Origin: DATFVA01 sp963721075
GTDB lineage: Bacteria > Bacteroidota > Ignavibacteria > Ignavibacteriales > Ignavibacteriaceae
Direction: 5' to 3'
Length of the DNA: 64,000 nucleotides
NCBI GenBank assembly: GCA_963721075.1
Contig: CAVRHV010000005.1
Span: forward strand, 1 to 64,000
Made by a program: the position numbers and the translations under genes
The notes under the pieces: model-generated
Database searches by the model: none
Told to the model about the DNA's origin: nothing
Seen by the model: the letters and a program-made list of their open reading frames with translations, nothing else
Part shown: piece by piece, positions 46,859-57,500 of the stretch
Layout: the number at the start of each line of letters is the position of its first letter
Position numbering within the stretch: position 1 is the stretch's first letter

Positions 46859-48076
46859 ATGAAAAACCACGAAAAACAGGATTTTCAGACCAAATGCGTA
46901 CATGCAGGAATAGATGAATATGAATTTGGTTCTGTAGTTCCGCCAATTTATCAGACATCAACCTTTAAATTTGAATCAGCTGAACATGGTGCTTCTTTAT
47001 TCGCAGGAGAACAAAAAGGCTACATATACACCAGAATGCTTAATCCAACTGTTGAAGCAATGGAAAATGCAATCGCAGAGCTTGAAGGAGGGCATAAAGC
47101 CCTTGGCTGCGGCAGCGGTATGGCTGCTGTACATACTATTTTTGCAAGTCTTACGCAGGCCGGTGATCACGTAGTATGTTCATCTTCTGTATACGGACCC
47201 ACAACAACACTGCTCAATACTATAATGAAAAAATTTGGTGTAGAAACTACCTTTGTAGATACCTCAAATTCCGAAAATGTACTTAATGCAATGAAGAAAA
47301 ATACAAAGGTTGTATACGTTGAAACCCCGGGCAACCCGACCCTCTGTATCACTGACCTGCAGGAAGTTTCAAAAATTGCTCATAACCATAATGCTAAAGT
47401 TGTTGTCGACAATACTTTTATGAGTCCTGCTCTTCAGAACCCTCTTGCACTTGGTGCTGACGTAGTTATGCACAGTCTGACCAAGCTTTTAAATGGGCAT
47501 GCTGATGTTGTAGGAGGCATTGTAGTTGTAAAAGATGAGGATACTTACATAAAATTCCGTAAAACTTTAAATCAGACCGGCGGTGTGATAGATCCCTTTA
47601 ATTCATTCCTTGTTCACAGAGGATTGAAGACACTTTCATTAAGGATGGAACGCCACTGCAGTAATGCACAGAAGATTGCCGAATGGCTTGAGAAACATCC
47701 CGCTATTAAATGGATCAAATACCCGGGTCTTAAAAGTCATCCGCAGTACGAAACAGGACAGAAACAGCATAAAGGTCCCGGCGGTATGATAACCTTTGAA
47801 CTCAAAGGCGGAATGGAAGCCGGAAAAGTACTTATGAATTCTGTTAAGCTCTGCCAGCTGGCTGTAAGTCTTGGCGGTGTTGAAAGCCTGATTCAGCATC
47901 CTGCCAGTATGACTCATTTCTCAATGGGAAAAGAGGCGAGGGAAGCAGCAGAGATTACGGATGGACTTGTGAGATTATCTGTAGGTATTGAAAATGTAGA
48001 CGACCTTATAGATGATCTGAAACAGGCCCTGGAAAAGGTAATGCACTCTGAAAGCGTTAGTGCTGTAGAAATATAG
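46859..48076 (+). CDS. Cys/Met metabolism PLP-dependent enzyme (methionine gamma-lyase-like)
   Basis: PLP-dependent enzyme of 405 residues in the Cys/Met (trans-sulfuration) family. The Schiff-base Lys209 lies in MHSLTKLLNGH; SGMAAVHT near residue 86 binds the cofactor phosphate; YTRMLNPTVE near 57 supplies the Tyr from the neighbouring subunit. The closest types are methionine gamma-lyase and cystathionine gamma-lyase. At the site of the methionine gamma-lyase Cys (after VYG, near 114) it has Pro, so strict methionine gamma-lyase activity is uncertain. The ATG at 46859 has a good AGGGAGAG site; an upstream frame to 46808 does not. Confidence 0.9.
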   Translation: MKNHEKQDFQTKCVHAGIDEYEFGSVVPPIYQTSTFKFESAEHGASLFAGEQKGYIYTRMLNPTVEAMENAIAELEGGHKALGCGSGMAAVHTIFASLTQAGDHVVCSSSVYGPTTTLLNTIMKKFGVETTFVDTSNSENVLNAMKKNTKVVYVETPGNPTLCITDLQEVSKIAHNHNAKVVVDNTFMSPALQNPLALGADVVMHSLTKLLNGHADVVGGIVVVKDEDTYIKFRKTLNQTGGVIDPFNSFLVHRGLKTLSLRMERHCSNAQKIAEWLEKHPAIKWIKYPGLKSHPQYETGQKQHKGPGGMITFELKGGMEAGKVLMNSVKLCQLAVSLGGVESLIQHPASMTHFSMGKEAREAAEITDGLVRLSVGIENVDDLIDDLKQALEKVMHSESVSAVEI

Positions 48077-48082
48077 ATTGAT

Positions 48083-48114
48083 AAAAGGGCTGTCAGAAAA
48101 AGACAGCCTTTTTT
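48083..48114 (+). terminator. Rho-independent terminator
   Basis: GGGCTGTC pairs with GACAGCC across an AGAAAAA loop, with a T6 tail. It follows the PLP enzyme stop by a few bases. Confidence 0.88.
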
Positions 48115-48239
48115 GTTCCTTTCTTTTATGAGTTTGATAATAGCAGATATTAAGCTAATGTATCAATAAACGATCTTATGAAGTTTTGTTCCCGCCACGA
48201 TTTGTAAATAACTTTCATTCATAAATTTCCGGGGAGATT

Positions 48240-51200
48240 ATGAAAAAATTATACACTCTTTTTGTCCTCATCTTTTCATTCATTCTTGTAACTGATTCTC
48301 TGGCATATACACCACAAGGTATATCCTTAATAAAGAATTCTGACGGATATACAATCAATTTTAATCTGCCCTCATATCAGCTGAATACTATAACAGTGAA
48401 TAATGAAAATTACTACACTATAGAAATTCCGGAATACGGTGTGGTTAATGAAGTGGGTTTACCGGCTCTGCCTCAGCTATCTTTTGATATGTTCATACCA
48501 TACGGGGATAACAATCCATCAGTCAGCATCAACAGGGTGGTTTCTGAAATACAGGAAATGAAGCAGAATATTTATCCCTTCCAGGAACCGTGGGAGAAAA
48601 ACAGTCCCTTATCCGACCGGCCATTTACAATTGACAGGAACTATTATAATTCCACAGGTAAAATATACGATCCTATTAATATTTCAGAACCTTTTATTAT
48701 AAACGGAGTGAAGGGTGTTACTGTAACGATACATCCGTTTAACTATAATCCGGCAGAGAAAAAACTTACAATCATAAGTTCAGCTCAATTTAAATTGAAC
48801 CTTAACGGCACCGTTTTACCGGTTACGGGGAAATCAGCAGTATTCAACAACTTCTTTAAGAATATTTTTGTCAACTATGAATACGGTGCGGAAAGAAGCA
48901 ATGAAAATTATCTTATAATAACTGCACCGGCATATGAAGCCGATCTTACACCGTTTGTTGAATTTAAGAGCAGTAAAGGATTTATTGTTGACGTTTTTAA
49001 TACCGGCACAACGGGTACAACCAACACAGCGATTAAGGCATTTATTCAAGAGAGGTACGATAACATTGCTACAAGACCCGAATATATCCTTTTAGTCGGC
49101 GATGTTGCAAATATACCAGCCTGGACAGGCTCAGGTACCGGTACGCCTACAACAGATCTTAAATACGTCCAGCTCGAAGGCGGAGATCAATTCCCTGACG
49201 CATTCATCGGAAGATTTTCGGTTGCGAATACCACTCAGCTCGGTAATGCTATCAGTAAATCTATTAATACCGAATCCTATATCGGTACTATGGATATGAA
49301 AAATGTTTTTATGGCGTCAAGCGATAATTACGCCATAACTGAAGGAACACACAATTATGTTATAGATACATACTTCGATCCGGCCGGTTACACCAATCTT
49401 AAACTTTATAGTCATACATACAGCGCAACAACTACGCAGCTGATAAATGCTCTGAATGATAACCAGATATTTGCGATTTATTCAGGACATGGTTCAGAAA
49501 CCTCCTGGGCTGACGGTCCTCCTCTGAACCAGTCGCAGGTTTCAGCTCTCACCAATACCTGGTATCCTTATGTATATTCATTTGCCTGCCTTACCGGTTC
49601 ATTTGCAACAGGTGAATGCTTTGGAGAAACCTGGCTGAGAACAGAGCATGGTGCCGCGTCTTTTTATGGTTCGTCGGTGACCTCATACTGGGATGAGGAT
49701 GATATACTTGAGCGCAGAGTAATTAAAGCAATGTATGAAGATGAACTGACACGGGTAACACCAATGTTTGTCCAGGGAATGATCTACCTGGTAGATTATT
49801 ACGGCGGGATCAACGGAACCACCTGAGATATATGGAAATGTATAATCTTATGGGGGATCCTTCGCTGCCTGTAGTTGAGATACTGCCTCCATGTCCTGTT
49901 GCAGAAGCCTCTAATCCGAATCCTGAAACAGGCGCTGTTGATGTGCCGGTTAATCTATCAGAACTAACATGGACAAACGGAGCCGATGCTGTTTCCAATG
50001 AGTTATACTTTGGTACCAGTCCTTCTACAATGACACTGGTACAATCCGGTTCACTGGCAGATATCGTGGACAATAGATCCTTCATATCTGCCTCTTGATT
50101 ACTATACAAATTATTTCTGGAAAGTTGTTGAAATAGGGGATACCTGCAGCTCTCCGGTTACCTTCAGCTTCAGAACCATCCAGGATCCAAACCTGGTTAC
50201 AGTTACGGATACAATTTATCCCCAAAGTGCGGATTACTGGACAGGCACATGTAATTCTACATCAAAGACTGACGTGAGCGAAATAAGAACTGTCTGCCCG
50301 AATGCGGATGGATGACTTTCGATATCAGCTCAATTCCTGAAAATGCTGAAATCATATTATGTTGAATTTAGTGGTTACGTGAATGCTACCTACTATCCTT
50401 ACTGGAGTGCCACGCCTATGGGAAGTGTAAATCCTGTTACAGCTAGCGGGGCTACTATTTATTCCCAGGTAAGCGGCAATACGGGTCAGAGCACGGCATA
50501 CATTTACTCAGATGAATCATCTTCTTTTGGGCCAGGCTGGCATTCATACGAAATGGGGAACGGGGCTGTTACCGATCTTCAGAATGCAATAAGCCAGGGA
50601 TGGTTTTCAATGGGAATATATGACAGGGATTTCTCAACAACATATTATATAAACTTTGACGGCTGGAACGAGGATAACCCTCCTTTCCTTGTTGTGAACT
50701 ATCAGTATGTTACACCTGTTGAACTCAGTTCCTTTACTGCATCCTCTGCTGACGGGAATGTTACTTTAAGCTGGTCAACAGCTTCGGAAACCAACAACCG
50801 CGGTTTTGAAATCGAACGCAAAACAGCGGAGGAGGCTTTGTTAAAGTAGGATTCGCTGCAGGTTCAGGAACGACAACCAAAACCAGAAGTTATTCATACA
50901 CAGATGAAAATCCGGGTTCGGGTACTTTTGTTTACCGGCTGAAACAGCTTGATTTCAAAGGCAGCTGTTCATATTCAGATGAGGTGACGGTTAACGTAAC
51001 TTCACCTATTAAGTACACTCTCGAACAGAATTATCCCAATCCTTTTAATCCTTCTACAAAGATTAAATACTCGATTCCGGAAGACGGATTCGTTAAACTG
51101 AAGATATATAATCTTCTCGGTGAAGAAGTATTTACACTCGTAAACGCTGTTCAGAAATCAGGAAGGTATGAAGTTGTATTTGATGCTTCAAGACTTGCAA

Positions 51201-51271
51201 GCGGTGTTTACTACTACCGCCTTGAAACGCAGAAATATACTTCTGTGAAGAAGATGATCTTAATGAAGTAA
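48240..51271 (+). CDS. Gingipain-like C25 cysteine protease with T9SS sorting domain (several frameshifts)
   Basis: Secreted protease of about 1,010 residues. Signal peptide 1-22; a C25 prodomain-like region to about 210; then the peptidase C25 domain with NYLIITAPAYEADLTPFVEFK, catalytic His in IYSGHGSETSW (about 417) and Cys in SFACLTGSFATGECFGE (about 450). Ig-like and beta-sandwich domains follow, and the end is a type A T9SS sorting domain (LEQNYPNPFNPSTKIKY ... SGVYYYRL). The frame changes near 49826, 50060, 50310, 50350 and 50830, and each new frame continues the same protein. It should be surface-attached by T9SS. The number of breaks in 1 kb suggests poor base quality here, or decay. 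Confidence 0.75.
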
Positions 51272-51292
51272 TAAAAGATTGGGTTATTTTTC

Positions 51293-51412
51293 AGAGGCTG
51301 TCTCATAAGCGTCATTCCGAATTTATTTCGGAATCTAAATGTTCGATTTCGAATCGGATTCAGAATCTGAAACAAGTTCAGGTTGACAATGCAGACTAAT
51401 GAGACAGCCTCT
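51293..51412. repeat. Palindromic intergenic element with 14-bp terminal inverted repeats
   Basis: AGAGGCTGTCTCAT and ATGAGACAGCCTCT are perfect 14-bp inverted ends around ~92 bases. The interior has its own hairpins, e.g. ATTCCGAA/TTCGGAAT, and an AATCTGAAACAAGTTCAG stretch that resembles REP-like repeats of Bacteroidota. It could be a MITE-like element, and it can also end transcription from both sides: the protease gene on the left and the HD gene run on the right. Confidence 0.65.
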
Positions 51413-51458
51413 TTATTATTGCAAAGAATGACTAGGGTTTTTCCCTCTACTTCAAATC

Positions 51459-51584
51459 TCACCCAAGATCCAGAACGTCTTCGTTCCCGGCCAGTTTTAT
51501 CTTCGACAGCAGCTCATCAGCCCATTTTTCCTGGGCGGAAGAAAACTTTGTATATTCATCTGCATTCCATCCAAACTTCGCCAT
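51459..51584 (-). pseudogene. SAM-dependent methyltransferase, N-terminal stub
   Basis: A 41-codon frame reads MAKFGWNADEYTKFSSAQ, then KWADELLSKIKLAGNEDVLDLG and stop. This is the N-terminus of a trans-aconitate-type methyltransferase, ending at the first Gly of SAM motif I. The remainder (Rossmann core) is absent and a palindromic element lies 47 bases beyond. Its start overlaps the HD gene stop (TAATG), so it was once the second gene of that operon. Confidence 0.7.
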
Positions 51585-52186
51585 TATGATTTTCCTTTTT
51601 CTTCTTCAAGAAGCTGTTTTAATTCAGCAAGGTTTTCCTTTCGTGTTTGTCCGAATTTTCTTTTGGCATATTCTGTATGAAATGAATTCGATTCCAGGAA
51701 CCGGATATTCTCTCTGATCCACTCAGAATTCGAAAAATTTCTTTGTATAGTCTGCTGCCATTCTTTTCTAAGCAGATCTATCCTGCTGATAAAATCCTTT
51801 TTACCTATATAGGCGATATCTGCGTCGCACATTATCTTTTCAAGATCATTTTCAGGATTTTGAGGAACCTTCGTGGACAATATCAGTTTCTTAACAGCAT
51901 CAATTTTTTCCTGAGGGTAATCCTTTTTTCTCAGGAATTCTTCAGCCATTTCAGCGCTCCTCTCCTCATGTAAAGGTATAGTTTCAGGATAACCTATATC
52001 ATGAAACCATGCCGCGATTAAAAGAAATTCCAGCTCGTCGCTCTCCACTCCGGAATTTTCGGCCAGATCCTGAACCAGATCTACTACTTCTCTGGTATGA
52101 TGCAGGTTATGGTATACAAATAAAGCAGGATGAGCTTTAAATAAATTAATAACGTGCTGGGAGACTTCTTCAACTATTTGATTCAT
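51584..52186 (-). CDS. HD-domain hydrolase
   Basis: Cytoplasmic metal-dependent phosphohydrolase of 200 residues. Metal ligands are in order: His in NLHHTREVV (about 27-35), HD in AAWFHDIGYP (about 58-67), and Asp in MCDADIAYIG (about 118-127). A helical C-terminal region follows (FHTEYAKRKFGQTRKENLAELKQLLEEE). Substrate unknown; relatives act on nucleotides or signalling molecules. It was followed by a methyltransferase gene that is now a stub. Confidence 0.87.
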   Translation of the reverse strand: MNQIVEEVSQHVINLFKAHPALFVYHNLHHTREVVDLVQDLAENSGVESDELEFLLIAAWFHDIGYPETIPLHEERSAEMAEEFLRKKDYPQEKIDAVKKLILSTKVPQNPENDLEKIMCDADIAYIGKKDFISRIDLLRKEWQQTIQRNFSNSEWIRENIRFLESNSFHTEYAKRKFGQTRKENLAELKQLLEEEKGKS

Positions 52187-52260
52187 CTCTGATCGATTCT
52201 AATTGGATTAGATTTTAATATAAAGAATTAGCGGCAAAAACAGAATGATCTATCCGATAC

Positions 52261-53172
52261 TCAACTTAGATTTTTTGCCTGCAGTTTCTGTCTTCTCGCA
52301 CCTTGCTTCACAATAATGACCCCGGCTATTATTACTACGGCAGCAATAATTATCGGAAGATTCAATTTTTCATCAAGAACGAGCCAGCCGAGAAAAAGAG
52401 CGATGATGGGATTTATGTAAGCATAGGTTGAGACAAGGGATAGCGGAAGGTGTTCTATAGCATATATGTATGAGCCATAACCAAACATAGATCCGATAAA
52501 TACCAGGTAAAAGAATGATATCACGCCATCCATATGCAATGATATTCCTGACCATTCGCCTAAAAAAGATCCAAGAATAGTCTGGGCAGTACCGGCTATA
52601 AGCATCTGAACCGCTGCGCTCATCAAAGGGTGTACTGAAACTTTCTTGTATTTGGAATAAACAGTTCCGAAAGACCAGGCTAAAACAGCTCCAAGTATAC
52701 AAATTACTCCAAGCAGATAAGAAGGATCTAACAGATCCGACCAGTTTCCGTTGAATATCAGGGTTACTCCAGTCAATCCAAGGAGGAGACCCGATAAAAT
52801 CATAATATTTATTTTTGGTCCGGTTGGTATGAAAGCCTCCATTCCTACAACCCAGAAAGGAACAGTTGTAATCAAAAGAGCCGCCAGTCCGCTCCCGATA
52901 TACTGCTCACCGGTAACAACCAGACCGTTGCCTATTCCTATTAAGGAAATACCGACCACAGAAATATGAATTAAATCTTTTTTTGAAGGGAGTTTCTTTC
53001 CTCTCAGTCTCAGGAAGGAAACGAAAATTACTCCGGCAATTATCCACCTTAACCCTGCAAAGAGCATTGGCGGGATATGTTCAACACCGATCCTTATTGC
53101 CAGATAAGTGGTTCCCCAGATTATACAGACTGCTATCCACGCAGAATATGCCCTGAAGCTGCCTGTATCCAT
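52261..53172 (-). CDS. EamA/DMT-family transporter
   Basis: Inner-membrane protein of 303 residues with ten helices arranged as two EamA repeats. The first repeat opens AVCIIWGTTYLAIRIGVEHIPPMLFAGLRWIIAG, a typical pattern; the second ends with STYAYINPIIALFLGWLVLDEKL. It probably exports amino acids or other metabolites. It is divergent from the MscS gene, with a ~95-base gap holding both promoters. Confidence 0.92.
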   Translation of the reverse strand: MDTGSFRAYSAWIAVCIIWGTTYLAIRIGVEHIPPMLFAGLRWIIAGVIFVSFLRLRGKKLPSKKDLIHISVVGISLIGIGNGLVVTGEQYIGSGLAALLITTVPFWVVGMEAFIPTGPKINIMILSGLLLGLTGVTLIFNGNWSDLLDPSYLLGVICILGAVLAWSFGTVYSKYKKVSVHPLMSAAVQMLIAGTAQTILGSFLGEWSGISLHMDGVISFFYLVFIGSMFGYGSYIYAIEHLPLSLVSTYAYINPIIALFLGWLVLDEKLNLPIIIAAVVIIAGVIIVKQGARRQKLQAKNLS

Positions 53173-53267
53173 AATTCAAAAAAATCCCGATAAATTGTTT
53201 GTTTTCTGGAAAATTGAGACGTAAAATACTACTTTTATAATTAAGTCCTATCACAAAGAGTGTATAT

Positions 53268-54495
53268 ATGTTACAGGACATAAATTCCTGGCTTAATGAT
53301 AATCCGTTAATAAACAACAACCTAAAATTTGTCGGCATAATGCTGCTTGCCATCGTTCTATATTTCATTACGAAGAAGGTTGTTATTAAAGGGCATACGA
53401 ATCCTCGTTAATCGAACTCCCACCAGCTACGACGATCTTTTACTGAATGAAAAACTTATGCGCCGGGCTTCTCTTATAGTTCCGCTGCTTGTTCTTCGCC
53501 AGTTTACTTACTTACTCCCGACAGCTGAATTATACATCGGAAGATTTTTTGATGCTCTGGTTGTGATTGTAGTGCTTCTTACGCTGGGTACGCTTATCTC
53601 AACGTTTAATGATCTGTATGAACTGACGGAAAAAGGGAAGGAAAGACCCGTAAAAGGATACCTGCAGGTAGTTAAGATCATATTGTACATCATAGGAAGT
53701 ATCATCATCATAGGAATTTTTACCGGCCAGGAACCATGGACGCTTATTACCGGGATTGGTGCACTAACTGCCGTGATAATTTTAATCTTCCGCGATACAA
53801 TACTCTCCTTCGTCGCCAGCATCCAGATAAATTCTTATGATCTGGTACGGATAAACGACTGGATTGAGATGCCCAAATTCGGTGCAGACGGCGATGTCAT
53901 TGACATAGCACTTAATGTTATTAAGGTTCAGAATTTTGATAAGACTATCGTAGTGATTCCTACATATAAACTTATCGAAGAATCCTTTAAAAACTGGCGT
54001 GGTATGAAACAGACCGGCGGAAGAAGAATTAAAAGAGCCGTATATATAGATATTACAAGTATTAAGTTCCTTGATGATGAAATGCTCGATCATTTTGAAA
54101 AGTTCCGGATACTTTCGGAGTATATCAGCAAGAAGAGGAAGGAACTGAAAGAGTACAATGCAAAGCTGGATATTAAGCCTGATGAAATTATAAATAAGCG
54201 CAGGCTGACAAATATCGGTACGTTCCGTGAATATCTTAAAATTTATCTTAAACAGAGGGAAGATGTTAATGAGAACCTGACATTCCTGATCAGACAGCTT
54301 GAACCGGGACCGCAGGGACTGCCGCTGGAAATTTATGTATTTGCCAATACAACCGACTGGGCTGAATACGAAGATGTACAGTCGAACATATTCGATCATA
54401 TTCTTGCTATTCTTCCGCAGTTTGGATTAAGGGTATACCAGACACCCACCAGTAATGATATTCAGTCGCTTGCTAAATTTACCGGGCAAAAATAA
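53268..54495 (+). CDS. MscS-family mechanosensitive channel (one frameshift)
   Basis: Inner-membrane channel of about 408 residues. The ATG at 53268 starts MLQDINSWLNDNPLINNNLKF and a first helix (VGIMLLAIVLYF); near 53388, at AAAGGG, the frame changes and continues LVNRTPTSYDDLLLNEKLMRR. Further helices and the pore region LITGIGALTAVIILIFRDTILSFVASIQI follow, then the soluble domain with NDWIEMPKFGADGDVIDIALNVIKV. It belongs to the YbdG-like branch with an insertion in the cytoplasmic domain. It opens on hypo-osmotic shock. Confidence 0.87.
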
Positions 54496-54565
54496 ACTTA
54501 TCGTAATATCCTGAATAATTCCTTATTTTTACACCCAATTAAAAATTATAGTTTTTGAGGAAAAT

Positions 54566-55960
54566 ATGGCGGACGAAACAACCACACCTGAAAAAGAAGA
54601 AACTGTACTTAAACAAACCGTAAATGAAATAACTCAGCCATTTAAGGACCTGGTACGTGCATCAAGGTTATTATGGGGCGTTAATATATCCTATTTCCTG
54701 GAAGGCCTGGTGTATTTCGGAATGCTCGGACTTCTGGCCATCTATTTTAACCGGTACGCAGGACTGAACGATATACATGCAGACCAGATGGTAGGTATTT
54801 TGACTGCCGGTATTACTCTGAGTATGCTTTTCCTGGGTGCTACCGTCGATATAATAGGAGTAAGAAAATCTTTCTTAATATCACTTTCACTTATGCTGAT
54901 TGGAAGAGTACTGATTACGATCAGTCCTGATATTCTTCCATCCAGCGGTATGTGGTCGGGTGTTCATGCCCTTGCCATGTTCGGAATTTTCTGGATAGTA
55001 CTGGGCTACGGAATTTATCAGCCTGCTGCCTACGCTGCCATAAAAAGATTTACAACTGAGAAGAATGCGGCAATGGGTTATGCAATGCTTTATGCCCTGA
55101 TGAACCTTGGCGGATTTTTGCCCGGACTTATTTCACCGCCTGTCAGAAAAGCATACGGCATTACAGGTGTATTTTGGGTTTATGATGCACTTACGGTTGC
55201 CGGTATCATCGTTGTTGCTGTTGTACTTTCCAAAAAAACAATAAAGCAGGCTACCGCAAAGCTATCAGATGAAAAGAAAGCGGAAGTGGATGAGGAAACA
55301 GATAAACCTTTCAAAGAAAAACTTAAGTATTACATTAAGAATTTCCCTCTTAAAGATCTCCGGTTTATGTATTTTATATTTATCCTTATTCCGGTTCAGA
55401 CACTTTTTGCTCATAACTGGCTGACCCTTCCTCAATATACAAGCCGCGCTTTTACCGGATTTGTAAAGGATAATTTTGAATTTTTCGTGAACTTCAATCC
55501 AATTCTGATCTTTATCCTCACCCCGATGATAGCGGCCTTAACGGCAAAAAAAGATGCCTACAAGATGACAATACTTGGAACCCTGGTAATGGCTTCGCCT
55601 ACTTTTATTTTGGCCCTTGGTCCGAATATTATAACACTTTTTGCATTCATCATTATTATGACGATCGGAGAGGCAATGTGGCAGCCGCGATTTCTGCAGT
55701 GGGTTGCTGAGATTGCCCCTAAAGGAATGACAGGAATTTATATGGGAATAGGTCAGTTCCCATGGTTCCTTACAAAAGTGGTTACATCTTTGTATGCGGG
55801 GTGGTTCCTTATGAAATATTGTCCCGAAGGTGTTCCTCCTTCACAGATGAATACTGAAACAATGTGGTTTATATACGGTTTGATAGCAATCATTAGTCCT
55901 ATCGGACTCTGGTTATCTAAAAACTGGATGCTTAAAGGTTTCAAAACCAAGGCAAACTAG
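54566..55960 (+). CDS. MFS transporter
   Basis: Major facilitator protein of 464 residues with 12 or more helices. The loop 2-3 segment GATVDIIGVRKSFLISLSLMLIGR is a variant of the MFS signature. A charged middle loop (KLSDEKKAEVDEETDKPFKEKLK) separates the halves. It most resembles peptide-transporter-like (POT) carriers, but the substrate cannot be named. It is flanked by MscS and enolase genes and ends before a perfect inverted repeat. Confidence 0.85.
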   Translation: MADETTTPEKEETVLKQTVNEITQPFKDLVRASRLLWGVNISYFLEGLVYFGMLGLLAIYFNRYAGLNDIHADQMVGILTAGITLSMLFLGATVDIIGVRKSFLISLSLMLIGRVLITISPDILPSSGMWSGVHALAMFGIFWIVLGYGIYQPAAYAAIKRFTTEKNAAMGYAMLYALMNLGGFLPGLISPPVRKAYGITGVFWVYDALTVAGIIVVAVVLSKKTIKQATAKLSDEKKAEVDEETDKPFKEKLKYYIKNFPLKDLRFMYFIFILIPVQTLFAHNWLTLPQYTSRAFTGFVKDNFEFFVNFNPILIFILTPMIAALTAKKDAYKMTILGTLVMASPTFILALGPNIITLFAFIIIMTIGEAMWQPRFLQWVAEIAPKGMTGIYMGIGQFPWFLTKVVTSLYAGWFLMKYCPEGVPPSQMNTETMWFIYGLIAIISPIGLWLSKNWMLKGFKTKAN

Positions 55961-55980
55961 TTATTCTAAAATAATCTGCG

Positions 55981-56013
55981 AATGGCGGTTTCCCTCATCG
56001 GAAGACCGCCATT
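55981..56013. terminator. Inverted repeat after the MFS gene
   Basis: AATGGCGGT and ACCGCCATT form a perfect 9-bp stem. The T-run is poor, so it may be a weak terminator or an RNA-stabilising hairpin. Confidence 0.6.
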
Positions 56014-56146
56014 CTACTTTGAAACACAATATTACTCAATTCCTCCTTTATTCACGGCTTTCCCTTTTTTTTTCATACCCCTTTCTCTAATTTTGTACAG
56101 TAACTTTAATCATTTATGACCGATAATTGAAAAATCAGGAGAAAAA

Positions 56147-57442
56147 ATGACCACTATAATAGATATTCTGGGAAGAGAAATACTTGACTCGAGAGGCAAT
56201 CCTACTGTTGAAGTTGAAGTACAATTGGAATCAGGTGTTATTGGAAGAGCTGCAGTTCCCAGCGGAGCTTCTACCGGAGAACATGAAGCAGTAGAATTAA
56301 GAGACGGTGACAAATCCCGTTATAACGGAAAAGGTGTTCTTAAGGCAGTAGAAAATGTAAATGACAAAATCGCTGATGAACTGATCGACTTTGATGCTGC
56401 TGATCAGGCTGAAATCGACAATATGTTAATTTCCCTCGATGGAACTGAAAACAAATCATCATTAGGCGCAAATGCAATACTGGGAGTTTCCCTCGCCTGT
56501 GCAAAAGCTGTAGCAGAAACAATGGGACTTCCTTTATACAGGTACATAGGCGGAACAAACGCACGCACTTTGCCCGTTCCGATGATGAATATATTAAACG
56601 GAGGTAAACACGCAGATAATAATGTCGACTTCCAGGAATTTATGATAATGCCTTTCGGTGCTCCAAGCTTTTCGGAAGCACTAAGAATGGGAGTTGAGAC
56701 ATTTCATTCACTAAAATCTGTTTTAACTAAAAAAGGATACAATACTGCCGTAGGCGATGAAGGCGGATTTGCTCCCAATCTTAAAACAAATGAAGAAGCA
56801 ATAGAAGTAATTCTGGAAGCAATCGAAAAAGCCGGTTATAAAGTCGGAACTGAAATAGGGATTGCTCTCGATCCGGCCGCCAGTGAATTTTTCCTTAAAG
56901 AGAAAAATGCATATCATTTATTCAAATCTGCACCGAACAAAGAGATTCCGATCGAAAAGATGGTTGATTACTGGGCCGATTGGGCTAAAAAATATCCCAT
57001 TGTTTCACTTGAGGACGGACTTGCCGAAGATGACTGGGATGGCTGGCAGATCCTTACTGAGAAACTGGGAGATAAGATTCAGCTTGTAGGGGATGATCTA
57101 TTTGTAACGAATACTGAGAGACTTGCTGAAGGAATAGAAAAAGGAGTTGCGAATTCAATACTCATTAAGGTGAACCAGATCGGAACGCTTACCGAAACAT
57201 TAGATGCAATTGAGATGGCCAAAAAGGCTGGTTATACAAATGTTATTAGTCATCGTTCGGGTGAAACTGAAGATACAACGATAGCTGACATTGCAGTTGC
57301 CACCAATGCCGGACAGATCAAAACCGGCTCACTCTCAAGAACAGACAGAATTGCAAAATACAATCAGTTGTTAAGGATAGAGCAGGAACTGGATACTGTC
57401 GCGGTGTTCCCGGGATTATCCGCATTAAACTATACTGAATAA
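56147..57442 (+). CDS. eno: Enolase
   Basis: Glycolytic enzyme of 431 residues that interconverts 2-phosphoglycerate and phosphoenolpyruvate. Hallmarks are in place: ILGREILDSRGNPTVEVEV at the start, PSGASTGEHEAVELRDGD near 38, the loop MMNILNGGKHADNNVDFQEF near 147, the metal Asp/Glu residues in SLEDGL and VGDDLFVTN, and SHRSGETEDTTIADIAVA near 368. A good AGGAG site precedes the ATG. A perfect terminator follows. Confidence 0.98.
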   Translation: MTTIIDILGREILDSRGNPTVEVEVQLESGVIGRAAVPSGASTGEHEAVELRDGDKSRYNGKGVLKAVENVNDKIADELIDFDAADQAEIDNMLISLDGTENKSSLGANAILGVSLACAKAVAETMGLPLYRYIGGTNARTLPVPMMNILNGGKHADNNVDFQEFMIMPFGAPSFSEALRMGVETFHSLKSVLTKKGYNTAVGDEGGFAPNLKTNEEAIEVILEAIEKAGYKVGTEIGIALDPAASEFFLKEKNAYHLFKSAPNKEIPIEKMVDYWADWAKKYPIVSLEDGLAEDDWDGWQILTEKLGDKIQLVGDDLFVTNTERLAEGIEKGVANSILIKVNQIGTLTETLDAIEMAKKAGYTNVISHRSGETEDTTIADIAVATNAGQIKTGSLSRTDRIAKYNQLLRIEQELDTVAVFPGLSALNYTE

Positions 57443-57455
57443 TTTTTTCACACCC

Positions 57456-57480
57456 GGGCCGGGAGTTTTCCCGGCCCTTT
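57456..57480 (+). terminator. Terminator after eno
   Basis: GGGCCGGG and CCCGGCCC form a perfect 8-bp GC stem with an AGTTTT loop and a T3 tail, 13 bases after the enolase stop. Confidence 0.85.
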
Positions 57481-57500
57481 AAATTTAGCCGGGGAAAGAT

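Noticed and set aside
51383..51589. Plus-strand small protein
   Set aside because: It covers the palindromic element and the antisense of a methyltransferase stub; no coding signal.
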